A DNA stretch of 64,000 nucleotides from Notospermus geniculatus (GCA_002633025.1 NMRB01000283.1:18737-82736), one strand, 5' to 3'; positions 10,620-22,344 are shown, numbered from the stretch's first letter. Program-made: numbers and translations. Notes: a model not told the origin generated them from the letters alone.

Positions 10620-11335
10620 AATGCTTAACATTTTCGAAATATGTAAATGTTGATATTTTGAACAACATGCTTAACTTCTAACCAGTGCAAGCTAAAAGTT
10701 CCAAAACTTCATACTCTAAACTCCCACTTACCTGTCCCATTCGTGAACTCAGAAAAAATTACTAAATCCTAAGTTGAAGATACATGTAATGGTGTGGGGT
10801 GGGTATGGTCCGAAATCGTAATGCCCTTTCAACGTATTTGTCGCACTCCCGAGCCTTGCAAAGGATGACAGCGTGCGATATCTTCAACTTAGGATTTGGT
10901 CATTTCTTCCGAGTTCAGGAATGGGACAGGTAAGTGGGAGTTCAGAATAGTTCCACGTTTTTTATGTGAACTGAATCTACTGATATGGAAATCTTGCGAA
11001 AAATTGGAAATTCTGAAATTACCGAAATGTTGATTATATCTCAGCAAATACTCAACAGATTCTGATGAAACAAAGCCCAATATCCTTAGAAGGTTCCGCA
11101 CTCTAGCAAAACTAAAACTTACAAAGGTCACAAAAATCACGTAATAAAAATGTTGATTTTTAAGGGATTTTCTGATGAGCTATTAGGCTACATAATTACG
11201 ATATTTCCCAAATTTCCGAAATATTGATGCGGAAATATCGCCAACAAGATATACTTTCATGTTAAAATTGGCCCAGTAGTATTTGAAATATTCAAGGTAC
11301 CGGTATCAGGTGGACATAAACTTATGTCAATGACT
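10620..11335 (+). repeat. AT-rich dispersed repeat, copy 1
   Basis: This matches 16840-17260 in the same orientation. Shared landmarks are TGTTGATATTTTGAA, GCTAAAAGTTCCAAAACTTC, GATGAAACAAAGCCCA, AAAATGTTGATTTTTAAG, TGATGAGCTATT and TTTATGTC(A/C)ATGACTGTA. A MITE (10711-10949) interrupts this copy. No coding frame is shared. Class unknown. Confidence 0.7.
10711..10949. mobile_element. Foldback MITE, copy 2, with an empty-site reference
   Basis: Same ends as 10121-10351 but with its centre inverted. It splits the repeat that reads AAAACTTCATACTTCTACG in the uninterrupted copy near 16915, so that sequence acts as a paralogous empty site. Flanking ATA (or TA) is duplicated. Confidence 0.75.
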
Positions 11336-11381
11336 GTACGTACACTTATACCAAAATTTCCTCTTTCATCCACACTCAAAT

Positions 11382-13997
11382 CTAGTGTGGGGCGTTGTAC
11401 ATGTTGTACACGCCAAGTTTTACACGCGTTGTACACGCCAAGTTCTTATCGATTATGACCCCCAGATCCTTTTCAGATGTCACTCGTTCTAAAGGGCGAC
11501 GGGTGGTATCTACATTCGTCATGGAGTATTGGTGGTCCACCTTTCCCCTACCAATTCTAAGATGCTTACATTTGTCAATGTTGAAGCGCATCTGCCAGTC
11601 ATGAGCCCAGGCCTGCAACTTGGCTAGGTCGCTTTGGAGCGTCTGGCAGTCCTCAATGGTGTTGATACTGTTGAAAACCTTTGCGTCATCCGCAAATAAT
11701 TGGATGGGGCAACCTGTTACTTGTGGCATATCGTTTATGTAGGTGAGGAATAATAACGGTCCAAGTACACTACCTTGTGGCACACCACTCCGTACCTCTT
11801 GGACCCCTGATACGCTAGTGTTAACCCTCACCTGTTGTCTCCGATCTTTGAGGAAGTCCCGTATCCAGTTAAGCAGCCGACCCTGACACCGTAAATTGCC
11901 AATTTACCTAGGAGTCGTTCATGCGGGACAGTATCGAATGCCTTTGCGTAATCTAGAAATATCACGTCGACATTGTCCCCAGCATCAAGGGAACTGTTCC
12001 AGTGGTTGACTGCTTCAAGAAGGTTTGTTGTACAACTCTTACGTGGAGTGAACCCGTGCTGCTCATCGCAAAGGAGCCCGTTCGTACTAAGGTGATCCCT
12101 TATGTGGTCACAAATTATAGTTTCAAGTAACTTGCAGCAGACACAAGTCAAGCTAACTGGCCTATAGTTCCTAGTACTAGTTTTCACACCTTTCTTGTGC
12201 AGCGGTATCACCATCGCCGTCTTCCAGTCTGCTGGGATGCAAGAATTGTCTAGGCATTTTTGAAATAAAATGGTCAATGGCCCGCTTAAAGCTGGGCGTA
12301 ACCGGTGAAGTAAAATTGGTGGTATGTTGTCTGGACCTTGGCTCTTGGCTACATTTAACTTTTCCAGCAATTTAAGTACTTCTGCCTCTCGAATGTGTAG
12401 GCGTACCAACGGTTCACGCAAGGGAATATCTGCCAAGGTTGGTATCAAGGTCAAGTCTTCATCAGTAAACACACTGGCGAAGAAGTTGTTTAACGCCTCG
12501 GCCTTAGCCTGATCATTGGTAATTCTAGTGCCGTTGTCATTCACCAGGTCTGGGATCCTTTGAGGCGCAGTTGTTGTGGCCTTGTAGTAGCTCCAAAATG
12601 CCTTTGGGTTGGTTTTGGATTCACGAGCTATTTTCAATTCGAAAGCTTTTTTCACCGAGCGAATAATCTTTGTCGCTGTATTTCTCCTCTGTATGTACTG
12701 TTGATAATCTGTCTGTTGCCTTGTCGATAGGTAAGTTCTGTATGCCTTGTGCTTTTCTTGAACAGCCTTCAACGCTTCAGCATTCATCCATGCTGGTTTC
12801 CTTTTCCGTGCTCCATTAATATTTGTTATCTTGATAGGAACATGCTTGTCACACAAGTTATGCAATGTTAGCTTGATTAAATTCCAGGCATCTTCAACAT
12901 TTAGATCTTCCAATGCATGTGATAAGTTCCGAGCCTCCAAATCCGCCAGCATGGCTGGATAATTAGCTCCATGATAGTTTTTCCAATGTACCTCGTTGGC
13001 CTTCGACTCAGAATGCGTTGAGACATTGATTTCCAAGAGAAGAACATCATGATCGCTGAGTCCCAATCCAGGGAGATGAGTTATATCATGAGATCCTCCT
13101 CCGAACCTAACACTAGATCCACTAAATTAGACGTCTGCCCATCTCTATGGCCTCTTTTACACTACGTGTTTTCAACCGTGCTCGACCCGCGTCGAGCACG
13201 GCGCGGCAAAAAAGGTAATAGTGTAAATGGGTTGGCACGGCACAACTGGGCTCGGTACGGCGCTACTTTCATCCGGGCCGAACCCCCCAACAGGAGGTGG
13301 GCTCGACCCGGACGGCCCGGGTCGAGCACGGTTCCGCTGGAAAACTGCATAGTGTAAACACGCTACTGGGCTCGGCCCACTTGAATGACTCGCCTTTAGT
13401 GAAGTGCGCATGCTCATTTATCGGCCTTGAACTCAATACGTCATTGCCGCGAATGATCATGGGCGCAGCCATATTGAAAATGACGGAGATTTCCTACCTC
13501 CACAGAAAGGAGAGCCGGCGATTCAGATATTGGCGCGGTTTTCATGGTGCAGTGTAAATGGGGTAAAATGCTCTTTCTGAGGCGGGCCTGGCCCGGGTCG
13601 AGCACGGCACGGTTCATCCGGGCCAAAATTCTGCGTAGTGTAAAANCCTATTTAGATGCGTGTTTACTACGTTGGAGCTGTTCGGACTTCTGTATGCACA
13701 ACCTATATGTAAGGGCTTGCTAGTGTCATCTAATATAACCCAGACGCAATGGGGGAAATCGGTATCAGTGCCAACTATCCTGTGGTTTACACCAGATTTA
13801 ACGTATATACAAACACCGCGTCCTGGCACGTCGAAGTTATTTACCGGCTCATTGTATCCGGGAATAAGAATATCCTGAACCTTAAGAGGAGAGGTGGAAT
13901 TTTTAGGATTTGTCTCAGAAATTGCAATGATATGGGGATTATGTTCAGTTACAAGTGCCATCAGTTCGGAAGTTGATCGGCATTCATGTAGAGACAT
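11382..13997 (-). pseudogene. LINE ORF2: endonuclease plus reverse transcriptase, broken
   Basis: The endonuclease part (13997-13646) has IIAISETNPKN, GRGVCIYVKSG and the YRSPNSS motif typical of the LINE APE-type nuclease. After the MITE, the reading resumes with SDHDVLLLEI (13066), the catalytic SDH of the nuclease. The RT follows: KSQGPDNIPP, WKTAMVIPLHKKG, NYRPVSLT, DYAKAFDTV (first catalytic Asp), SGVPQGSVLGPLLF and FADDAKVF (FADD box). A frameshift at about 11830 separates the DTV and PQGS parts, and the frame ends at 11382. In an active element this enzyme nicks target DNA and reverse-transcribes its RNA there. It cannot do so here. Confidence 0.9.
13155..13645. mobile_element. GC-rich foldback MITE inside the LINE endonuclease
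   Basis: TTTTACACTACG at the left matches CGTAGTGTAAAA at the right. Inside are several palindromic GTGCTCGACCCGGGTCGAGCAC-like segments and internal copies of the terminal AGTGTAAA word. It separates the endonuclease motif YRSPNSS from SDHDV, so it arrived after the LINE. An N at 13646 blurs the right edge. Confidence 0.75.
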
Positions 13998-14196
13998 TTA
14001 ATGGGAGGTCGTTCCTCGGTTGGAACTTTGTCTGTCACGAAATGGCTGCTGCCTGACTATCCTGCCTCCTCTAATTACCAGATTGCTCTCACCCTTCTCT
14101 TGTCGAGATTTGAGTTCCTCTCGTAAAGCTGCGTACTCGTCGCGCTCGTTTTTTTGTGAAGTCTCTCGTTATTGGCACGCGTGATTCTTTTGGTGT

Positions 14197-15190
14197 TCAT
14201 TGCCTGGCAGCTGTGATGACCAAGTCACGCTCCGACTCACTACCCAAGATTACTTTAACCGGCCTGAACGATCCATCTTGACGCGCACTGCCAAGGCGGA
14301 AGAACTTCCTGATAGAATCTGAGGATTTGGCCCCACCTCCCTGCGGTTGATCAGTGGTTGAAATACCAAAACGCCCTAGTAAGGCCATAATCTCCTTAAG
14401 ATCATTCGCATTAACTGCGTCGGGGTTCATCGTGCTGGTGCATTCCGCCAGGCCGTGAATGATAATATTGGTTTTCCTATCAGCCCTTAGGCCTTAGGCT
14501 TCTTCCATATCAGCCCTTAGGCCTGCAAATGCCGTTCTAAATTCTCGATGCACGTTCGATTTAATCTCGTTCTTGGCCATGGAGATCTCTTGATGTAGCT
14601 CAGCGTGGATGGGGGGGGGGATCTTTTCCTCAATAGCCTGTTGTACAGCGGTATGAATCCTTTCGTCAATTGATGACTGTAAGCTGTCGATTTTATCGTT
14701 GAGATATTGGTGTCTCTTTTCATTTTTCTCCTCCTGGCCCATACGTAAGGCTGTTATTTTCTCTAGCTGGCTTGATAAAGTAGGATTGGATGGTTTCACT
14801 CGGTGATCTTGTTCCGTGCTTTTACCTCTCTTATATTCCGATTGCAGATCGTCCGGTGATTGTCTATCGCTCCATAGCCTCCCCCGACTTTTTTCGAGGT
14901 TGCGTTGAGGTATCCCGGAGATGCCGCGCGCTAGCCGAAGCTCCCACTGGTGTTGAGGAGTATGGATGTGCATTCCTTAATTGAGTTTGGCCTGAGTAAT
15001 GACGGCTAGGAGTTTGCATCATCGACATTTCTTGAATCGATCTCACTGCCTGGTCCGTCTCACTGTATCGATAGGTATCCTGAGTCTCATTTGTACCCAT
15101 AGCTGTGACGTGACTTAAAGTGTAACTACTACTAGTAGTTGCTAGAGGACTTGCATTACTACTTGTGCGATGGGATTTAGGTGATAACAT
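14197..15190 (-). pseudogene. LINE ORF1-like protein, frameshifted
   Basis: Three overlapping frames continue one another. 15190-14864 is a Ser/Thr-rich N-terminus. 14973-14494 is a charged segment with heptad-like spacing (LEKITALRMGQEEKNEKRHQ) that suggests a coiled coil. 14430-14197 has KFFRLGSARQDGSFRPVKVI then LGSESERDLVI, resembling the RRM-like C-terminal region of CR1/L2 ORF1 proteins. ORF1 proteins bind element RNA. Two frameshifts make it nonfunctional. Confidence 0.7.
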
Positions 15191-16135
15191 CCTAAATAAA
15201 TCGAGTAACTAACGTGCTGCTAATAAAATACAAAAATTTTCACCCTCGGTTGTCCCTGGGCCTAAATAGCCACTATAGAGTGGATGTAATTACGACTCTT
15301 AGGGGAGGACCTAACCATGCCTAGCCTGGCAAGGACGGATTCATGAAACCGAGGTGAAGATTAAACTAGATGGAGTTGAGCTTACCTCAATAATCCGTAA
15401 CAGCTGAGACCCGGGAGCTGAGAGCACTCCGAATGACAGATACCGAGACAGACAGTCCTTACCGTGGTGTACTGGTTCAGGACAGACAGAATCTCGCTAT
15501 CAAGTACAGAGTATATTACTAGCTTGTAGATACAACAAGATGATCTGGAAAGTAGTATAAATATAGTATAAATATATATATAGGTTTCATTAAAGCCAAA
15601 TACGCTCTTAAATAGATGAACGTAGGCCTTCACAAACTGCAGTGCCTTGTGTACACGGATGTGCATGCATCCAACTTCGGTGTGTCAAATCATGTGCATA
15701 CAATACAACCTATGTATGTGTCCTATACTGTGCAGTGCAAAGCAAATTGTGATCGCGCCGACCACCACTGGTGCAGTGAAAAACTAACAAATGTTGAAAG
15801 AAATCAGTGCCAGATAAAGTGGATTCTATGATTAAAAGCAAATACGATATATGAGGATTAGTTTTAATAGGATCGCACAACTGTTGGTGAAGTAAATTGT
15901 AGCAAAAAAGTTGAAGTTTGATGAGAAAGTTCGTTGAGACTGTTGATATGTTGACGCATGCGCAGGCAAAATCCAACACTATATTGTTCTCATATGTAAT
16001 ATTATTCTGTACGGATATCCTGCTGAAGCGCACACAATAGCCGAGGAAAAAATAGGATTTAGTTCATTTTCAATTAATGAAATCACCGTCTGGACAATCC
16101 TGTACGTGTCAGTCTGGAAAGAGATTTCGAGGAAC

Positions 16136-19100
16136 ATGATGCAACAACTACAACTCTGCATTCTCTTGTCTTCTATACGTAAGTAGGGCTACATTTCTGA
16201 TTTTTTTTCTTTAAGATATTGGAACGTTGCAGCAACGAGCCATTTAGAGATTGAGGGAAGTACATGTAACAAACTCTTAAGACATGACAAGTGTATACGA
16301 ATGGGGTTCGCTTTGCTGGAAAATGTTGAATGCAACTACAGGTGTAACGTTTTCAGTGTGGCCATTTTTCTGTGTGATTCCCATTGTTCGGAACACACTG
16401 GGAAACAGACTGGTTGTTTCTCTGTGTGTCGCTCATTGTCAAGTCGCCGCTTATTCCGTCAATCTATTGTAATGTCACACAGGCACACGGGCCACACTGA
16501 AAAACGTTACACCGGCAATGTTATGGCGTTATTACATCATGGTGTTTCTCAAGAATGTCTATGACATCGATTTTGTTTTCCAGGGCTATGTATCGGACTA
16601 GGTGAGTACAAAATCAATCTTCATCACATGCACATCCCTAGAATAGAACTTCGAACAGAATGCTCAGCTTATTCTGATTTACGATGCGCTATTTTTCGAG
16701 ATTGCCACTAGAGTGGAGGCGCGACATCCCTACATTTGTCGGTATTTTACATCTATAAAAGTCGGTGACATGGTATAGAAAAATCGGCCTTCTCTGTTCT
16801 GATTATCTCCTATCCTGCAGGATGGGCCACGCCCATATTTTTCAAAGTATCAAAATGTTGGTATTTTGAAAAATATACTTAACTTCCAAGCAGTTTACGC
16901 TAAAAGTCCCAAAACTTCATACTTCTACGTTTTTAGGTGAGTTTTTTTTATAATCTCAAACATGTCAAATATCTCAGCAACCACTCAACATACATGTATT
17001 TTGATGAAACAAAGCCCAAAATCCTTAGAAATTTCCACTCTATCATAACTGCAACAAAATTCGAAAAAAAATCACACAATAAAAATGTTGATTTTTAAGA
17101 TTTTTTCCTGATGAGCTATTCCACATTTACGATATTTTTGATGCAGAAATATGACCAAAAATGTACTTAAATGTGGAACAAACCGTGTTAAAATTGGTCA
17201 CGTAGTATTTGAAATATTGAAGGTATCAGGTGTAGATAAATTTATGTCCATGACTGTAAGGTCATTGACAAATGTTTATCTCCATCGATAACCTTCCAAA
17301 GCTTTTTTATCGATTGAATCTCACAGGAAAAGCACAGAATTCTACTGCCGCACAATACATTTAGTCCTGAGACCGCCGCTGGACTTGTGCTGATCTGTAA
17401 TCAGTTACTTAGTATCCCTTCACCTTTAGTTAAAGGAAAAAGCCATGCTGCGTATGGAGGTAAAGAAGAGAAAATCCGTATCCGACTATTTTTCAGCTGC
17501 CAAGTGCCGAATGACTGTCAAAAGAACCGAATATAGAGGGACCCATAACTCTGTTTATTATGGAAAACCGTGTGTCCCATGGTCAAAGGTCCCAAACGGC
17601 GTGAAGCCTCCCGATGGTGCTGCAGCTGAGAATAGCGAACGTGGATATTGCAGGAACCCGAATAATAAGAAAGAACCATGGTGTTACGTCAAGGAAAATC
17701 GTCACTATTCGAGTTACTGCGCTGTTTCAATGTGCCCGGGTGAGTTGTTACCTTGATCATAAATGATCTGTCTTCAAGGCAAAGTGAGATACGAAAATCT
17801 GGTCGTCTGAATTGAGATTTCGTTTGCCGAGGAAGGGTGCAATGATCACTTTCATGAACACTTGCCAGGCAGAAGAAAGAATATTAGTAAATCATGTATG
17901 ACAATACCAGTCCCGTGGATAATAGGTGGTTTCTTTAATTTGTTTACTTTTTCTCTCAGACGTTTCTCTTGTTGAATGTCTTCACGTTCCGACGGACGAC
18001 ACGCCATAAGAAAAGCTCACCTCACAGAGGTGAGCTTTTCTTATGGCGTGTCGTCCGTCGTCGTTAACAGGGGTGACACGTTTCTAAACCGCTAGGCTTA
18101 GAAGCTTGAAACGTGGGTGTACAGGTACCCTATGGTAAAAACTATCTCTGGACGGAAACTTTAATAGCGCTGCCAGTTTTACACTCTGGCCTGTAGGGGG
18201 CGCTTTGTGAAAACCTTCTTTTGCCCGTGTCTCCTGAATGCTGCTAGCTAGAACCATGAGACTTTTATGGCGAGTTCCTCTGATGAGACTACATCACATA
18301 AATCCTGGGTTTTGATTTGGCCCACTTTTCAGGGTCACAGAGGTCAAAGTTCAAAATCCACTGTTTGGTGGCACATTTCGTGGCTATTTGACATAGAGTG
18401 TTTTGATTTGGTGTGAAGATATATCTATGCACCGTCGACAAGTGCACCAAATCTGGACCCAATCGGACTTCAAATATGGCCGCTAGGAAGCCATCTTGAA
18501 AAAAGGACTTTGACCAATATCTCATATAGTAGGAGTAAGTTGGATGTTATAACATTGCCAAATCATGTACATGTATCTGGGTACCTTCTAAATGTATGGC
18601 AAATTTCGGTTAGAATAGACGTCAAATATGGCCGCCAGTCAGCCATCTTGAAATATTTACTTCGGGCCATATCTAATAAATAGTAAAGGTTAAGATGGTT
18701 TTATGTTGCCTAAATATCTATGTAAGTATCCTCTACATTTATGCTAAGATTTCAGTTCCAACACACTTCAAATATGGCCGCGAGGTGGCCATCTTGAAAT
18801 ATATATAGAATTTTTGAGATCTGCGGCCAACACAGGAAAGCGATTTCCTCATACCACTGACTCCTTCTGGCGGTGTTCGACTGAGTTTATGTCATTGATT
18901 AAATTATTGCTGATCAGATGAAATAATTTGGTGTGTTCAGCTTTATCTTGTCTGTACTGATTCTTCATCATCCACCCTGAGTGTCACAGTTTTACTTTAC
19001 CACAGAGACTTATCACAGAGGTGAGCACAATGGCCCTGGCCATTTCATTTGATCAACTCCCCTAACCAATATGGCTTACTTGTGTTTGATGCCTCGAACG

Positions 19101-20270
19101 CATTCACCGAATTATCGGTGAAACTCTGTGCATGAGGTTTTCCCTCTCGAGGCGGCCGACGAAGCAGTTGACCTTAAAGGGACTAGGAAAATAGCCTCTA
19201 GCATCGGTTATTACAAAATGCTAGTATTTCATGATAAATTCCCACCCTTTTTTCAATTAAGTGTTAATTACTGACACACAGACAAATCGGTTATCACCAC
19301 ACCATGAAGCAGTCACTATTTGAGCAATTACTCAGCAGATGTCTCCCATGGTCATAAAAGGTAGCAAATACTTTTACTTCAAGTTTTGTACTACATTTAC
19401 AAATATCAGCCAATATATCTATCAGCATCCAAACAGAGACATGGATATTTTTCGAGGGATATTCTGTTCTATAATGTGTTGCCCCGGCGTATCCTAGCGT
19501 AGGTACATCGTGTACATCTACATGTACATCACCTGTGTCAGTGTCTATAGCCGCTGTTGGTCTATGGCATTGGTGGCAAAATTTGTTGCATCAAGCTGCC
19601 AAACTGCAAACCTCTCGTCATCAACATACTAGTATAACATTACGGTATTTGTTTTCTTCTCCTCCACCGTTCGAATGTCGCCTTCGGCATATTTCAACAC
19701 AGCAAACCGTCACAGAACGATTTTGATTTCGAAGCGAGAACAAATACGTATGGCGGCCTGATATTCACGGAGTAGCCAATCAGAGAGAGGCAAGCTGCGC
19801 TGTCGATGTTGAAACTAGTGGCCTTCAGCGATTGTCAACAAAACATGATTTTATGAATGGATCGGGCCACGTGATGTGCTAAATTTTAAACAATGATGTC
19901 ATTTTTATTGACAAACATTGCGAATTTTGTGGCCCGCGAAGTTCAAGCAAAGTTTACCGCATCAAATTCAAAACAGTTGGGATGGTCATTTCCTTACGTC
20001 ACAAAATCATTTTTAATTCCAGAGGTGTCTATCGGTTGTAAGGAAACAGAGAAAGGCACTTCTTACAGGGGGACCTTGCAGTGGACGGAGACAGGCAAAT
20101 ACTGTGTGCACTGGAGACTGACTTACCCCCATACAACTACGCCTGGTGCGAAATCTGGTGAAGTAGTGTCCAATTTCTGCAGGAATCCTGACGGCGGTAA
20201 GCGGCCGTGGTGTTGGATCAGCAGCAGAGAATGGGATTACTGTGACGTGCCCATGTGTCCAACCAAGTAA
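16136..20270 (+). CDS. Secreted double-kringle protein, four exons, 183 aa
   Basis: Model: join 16136-16178, 16584-16601, 17497-17739, 20023-20270 (552 bases, 184 codons with stop). Every intron is phase 1, has GT-AG ends, and the frame stays open. Exon 1 starts MMQQLQLCILLSSI, a signal-peptide-like hydrophobic start. Exon 2 is an 18-base microexon (RLCIGL) that extends it. Exons 3 and 4 each encode one kringle with six cysteines. Kringles are about 80-residue disulfide modules of plasminogen, HGF and related secreted or surface proteins that bind lysine-bearing proteins or other ligands. The protein ends three residues after the last kringle cysteine, with no protease, PAN or membrane part, so it would be a small secreted binding protein. 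The start was chosen because ATG, hydrophobic stretch and GTAAGT donor fall in line with the phase of the next exons. The signal and microexon parts are inferred; the kringles are clear. Confidence 0.75.
16341..16513 (+). mobile_element. MITE with GGTGTAACGTTTTCAG ends, intron 1 of the kringle gene
   Basis: GGTGTAACGTTTTCAGTGTGGCC at the left is inverted at the right as GGCCACACTGAAAAACGTTACACC (16490-16513). It is the best copy of the family also seen at 2239 and 56229. It lies between exon 1 and the microexon. Confidence 0.8.
16840..17260 (+). repeat. AT-rich dispersed repeat, copy 2
   Basis: Uninterrupted counterpart of 10620-11335, ending TAGATAAATTTATGTCCATG. It lies in intron 2 of the kringle gene and provides the empty site for the MITE at 10711. 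Confidence 0.7.
17497..17739 (+). CDS. Kringle 1 exon
   Basis: Acceptor TATTTTTCAG (ends 17496), donor CCGG|GTGAGT; 243 bases, phase 1 at both ends. Landmarks in order: AKC (Cys1), YRGTHNS, PCVPW (Cys2), YCRNPNN (Cys3), PWCYV (Cys4), YCAV (Cys5), MCPG (Cys6). In the lysine-binding segment before Cys5 the residues are VKENRHYSSYC, without the acidic DxD pair of lysine-binding kringles, so lysine binding is doubtful. Confidence 0.9.
17992..18060. repeat. Perfect ~34-bp-arm palindrome at a repeat's start
   Basis: CGACGGACGACACGCCATAA and AGAAAAGCTCACCT are followed, after a few bases, by the exact complement ending GTGTCGTCCGTCG. The second arm is the beginning of the dispersed AGGTGAGCTTTT repeat that runs on to about 18850. 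The palindrome may come from two heads of that repeat. Confidence 0.8.
18060..18850 (+). repeat. Dispersed GAGCTTTTCTTATGG… / CAAATATGGCCGCC repeat
   Basis: This contains three internal copies of a CTTCAAATATGGCCGCNAG-NNAGCCATCTTGAAAT-like unit (about 18470, 18630, 18770). Related sequence recurs at 35640-36730, 46370-46560, 47990-48200, 49080-49260 and 49550-50000, with words such as TGGCCACCAGGTGGCGGAAACC. It looks like an old high-copy noncoding repeat. It occupies intron 3 of the kringle gene. Confidence 0.6.
20023..20270 (+). CDS. Kringle 2 exon and stop
   Basis: Acceptor TTTTTAATTCCAG (ends 20022), phase 1. Cysteines and landmarks: SIGC, SYRGTLQ, YCVHW, FCRNPDGG, RPWCWI, YCDVPMC, then PTK and TAA. 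All six Cys are present, with the FCRNPDG and PWCW signatures. The stop follows the last Cys closely. An alternative GTAATC donor overlaps the stop (phase 2) but would break the phase-1 pattern, so the stop is preferred. Confidence 0.9.
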
Positions 20271-20295
20271 TCCGGGGCCTTGTCGAGATCTTCCT

Positions 20296-21121
20296 GGGGC
20301 CCTATTCACAAAAGTCTCGCAGGCGTTGCGATATCGCAACAGTCTAGTATCGACCTCGCAAATTTTCCAGCCGTATTCACAGAACCCTCGCATTTTGGCA
20401 ATAACGCAGAGATCTCGCAAACTATCTCGCAAATCGGCCGAAATTTGCGAGAGCTCGGGAGCTCCCTCAAAGGTCTCGCAACGCGATTCAGCATCATGGC
20501 GGTGGCGAAGTTTTGCTAGATGCTGAGCGAAATAATAGATTGAACCGGAGGGCTCGAATTTTTAGGGACCGGACGAACCCCTTATCCCGCCCCTTATACA
20601 TTTATGATGAGGTAGACTTGCTTAGGAGATTCCGGATACCACGAACAACTTACAAAAGGCCTACTCGAGTTGATCGATGTCGATCGAGATGACATTGAGC
20701 CACGTACCATGAGGTCGCATGCTATTTCCGCCACTCTTCAAGTACTGTGTGCACTCAGATACTTCCAAATCGTCAGTGGGGACATTGTTGGAATAAGTCA
20801 GCCCTCTGTGAGCAGAATCGTGAATCGTGGGTCTACAACACTTTGCGCAAAAGCACCCCAAGTCTCGCAGGTGTTGCGATATCGCACGTGCCGCGTACAT
20901 ACAGAGGTGAGAGGGCTCCTAGTACAATCATCCCACGTGTGTGACATACATGTAATTCAATCTCGCAGTTGATGCGAGGTAACGCAACATGCGAAGGAGA
21001 TGACAGGGCGTTAGTGAATACCACGCATCGCAAGCTAAGATGTCTCTTATTACCCTCGCAAGTATCCTTGCACGGGATTGCGAGAACGCAAAGTTTGGGA
21101 GACTTTTGTGAATAGGTCCCC
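20296..21121. mobile_element. PIF/Harbinger transposon remnant abutting the kringle gene
   Basis: The terminal inverted repeats are GGGGCCCTATTCACAAAAGT at the left and ACTTTTGTGAATAGGTCCCC at the right, with repeated CTCGCA/TGCGAG words beside each end. The interior has a broken transposase N-terminus. The left end begins 26 bases past the kringle stop, so the 3' UTR of that gene probably runs into or ends in this element. Confidence 0.75.
20600..20835 (+). pseudogene. HARBI1-like transposase fragment
   Basis: One frame gives YDEVDLLRRFRIPR. A shifted frame gives EPRTMRSHAISATLQVLCAL, RYFQIVSGDIVGISQPSVSR and IV. The order (F-R-h-p-R, then R-s-h-a-h-s-x-x-x-Q-h-h-x-A-L-r-Y, then G-D-x-x-G-h-s-Q-s-s-V-S-R-h-V) is the characteristic start of HARBI1/PIF transposases, ending in the helix-turn-helix. 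The frames are separated by a frameshift and the DDE catalytic part is missing. Confidence 0.85.
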
Positions 21122-21599
21122 GGTTGGGATATCATTGGGGCAGGAAAAAACGTGTAAAGAACTACAAACAAGAAATCGGGATATCAAGAAATGAGTCGCC
21201 GATACTTATCATTTATTAGGAAGCTGATTCGAAAACAAAAATTGGAAAGTAAATTGCTTTTCTTTATCCTAAATTTTTTAAATATTTTTTTGGATTTTCC
21301 TCAGGAATGCCCCGATGCAATTCGATATAAAGTCAGATTCCAGCGAGTTGAGAGCGGCACATCAAAAGAAACCACATGTGGTGCTAATCAGTGCAGGCCT
21401 GCTCTGGCAATGTGATGTGCTGACCAACACTTGAGAACCAGGGAATGGGATGTTAATGATATGGCTATGGGTTCTTGACCGCTCTCAACTCACCTGAACC
21501 TTACTTTTAGTGATGATGGTTTATTTTGGCAACACAATACAAACAAGAGAAGGACATCGGAGCGATGTCAATGGTTTCCGATGAGAAGTTTACTACTTA

Positions 21600-22340
21600 G
21601 AGCTAGTTAACTGTGACCTTGACCTCTGACCTTGAGATGTATTGCGTAACTGGAACAGGATCCCTGATATAAGCATGTCGGGGATGGTTAATTCAGGCTT
21701 CTAATTCGTTTTCTCCTGAAATTCCGAGGAGATTTGCGCTTTAGAACTGTTTGACCTTGACCTTGACTTCTGACCTTCAAGGTCATTGCGTAATCTGAAC
21801 GCTCATCCTTGATAACCTAGGTATAGGTGAAGGTTTTCGGCTTCTTCCATCACGAGATTCTGACTTTATGTCATGTTATCAAATTTGAATATCAAATCTC
21901 ACCAGGATATCAGCAAATATCATGCGATCGTGCAGGTGCAAACAGAAAATTTCAGTTGCAATAACATCCGTGGATGAGCTATGATGTTGTGATACCAGTT
22001 TCAAGTCGCTTACTGTGGCAGATCTCCCGCTATGTCAAAATTTCAAATTTGATATATCAATATCATTATGACGCTGACCCTTGAGAAAAAAATTTGTTGA
22101 TGCCAAGGGCCATAAACATAGGGAAGGAAGTTCTTACTAGTGCGCTACCTGGCCTCGGAGACAAGTTATTCAAGAAACAAAAGTGTGACAGACAAAATCT
22201 CAACTTTTGATATATTAATTTTACTATGAACCAGGTATCGGAGACCTGAAATTTTCATTCCATCTTCTAGCTCAGGTCATGAAACCTGGGGGTAGGTCAC
22301 ATTTCCTGGTCTGTAGCTCTTGCAGGAACAAAGTTACAGG
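21600..22340 (+). repeat. Dispersed repeat with TGACCTTGACCTCTGACCTT words
   Basis: Repeated TGACCTTGACCTCTGACC segments (about 21610 and 21750), TTGCGTAA(C/T)NTGAAC and AAAATTTCAAATTTGATATA. No gene signal. It leads straight into a GACA/CA microsatellite. Confidence 0.45.
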
Positions 22341-22344
22341 TGTG

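Larger units (their letters stand above)
11382..15370 (-). mobile_element. CR1/L2-type non-LTR retrotransposon, degraded
   Basis: The minus strand reads 5' region, ORF1 (about 15190-14197), then ORF2 with an apurinic-type endonuclease (13997-13646) and reverse transcriptase (13150-11382). A 491-bp MITE splits ORF2 at 13155-13645. ORF2 ends soon after the IDKNL motif, where a short direct repeat (TTGGCGTGTACAACGCGTGT-like) begins. The C-terminal part of the RT protein and any 3' tail are therefore missing: a 3' loss, the reverse of the usual 5' truncation. Frameshifts in both ORFs mean the copy is dead. The other CR1 fragment at 38677 shows what the lost 3' end looks like. Confidence 0.85.

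Noticed and set aside
13049-13557. Several open frames on both strands rich in Arg, Pro and Gly
   Set aside because: They lie inside the GC-rich palindromic MITE 13155-13645 and follow from its composition.
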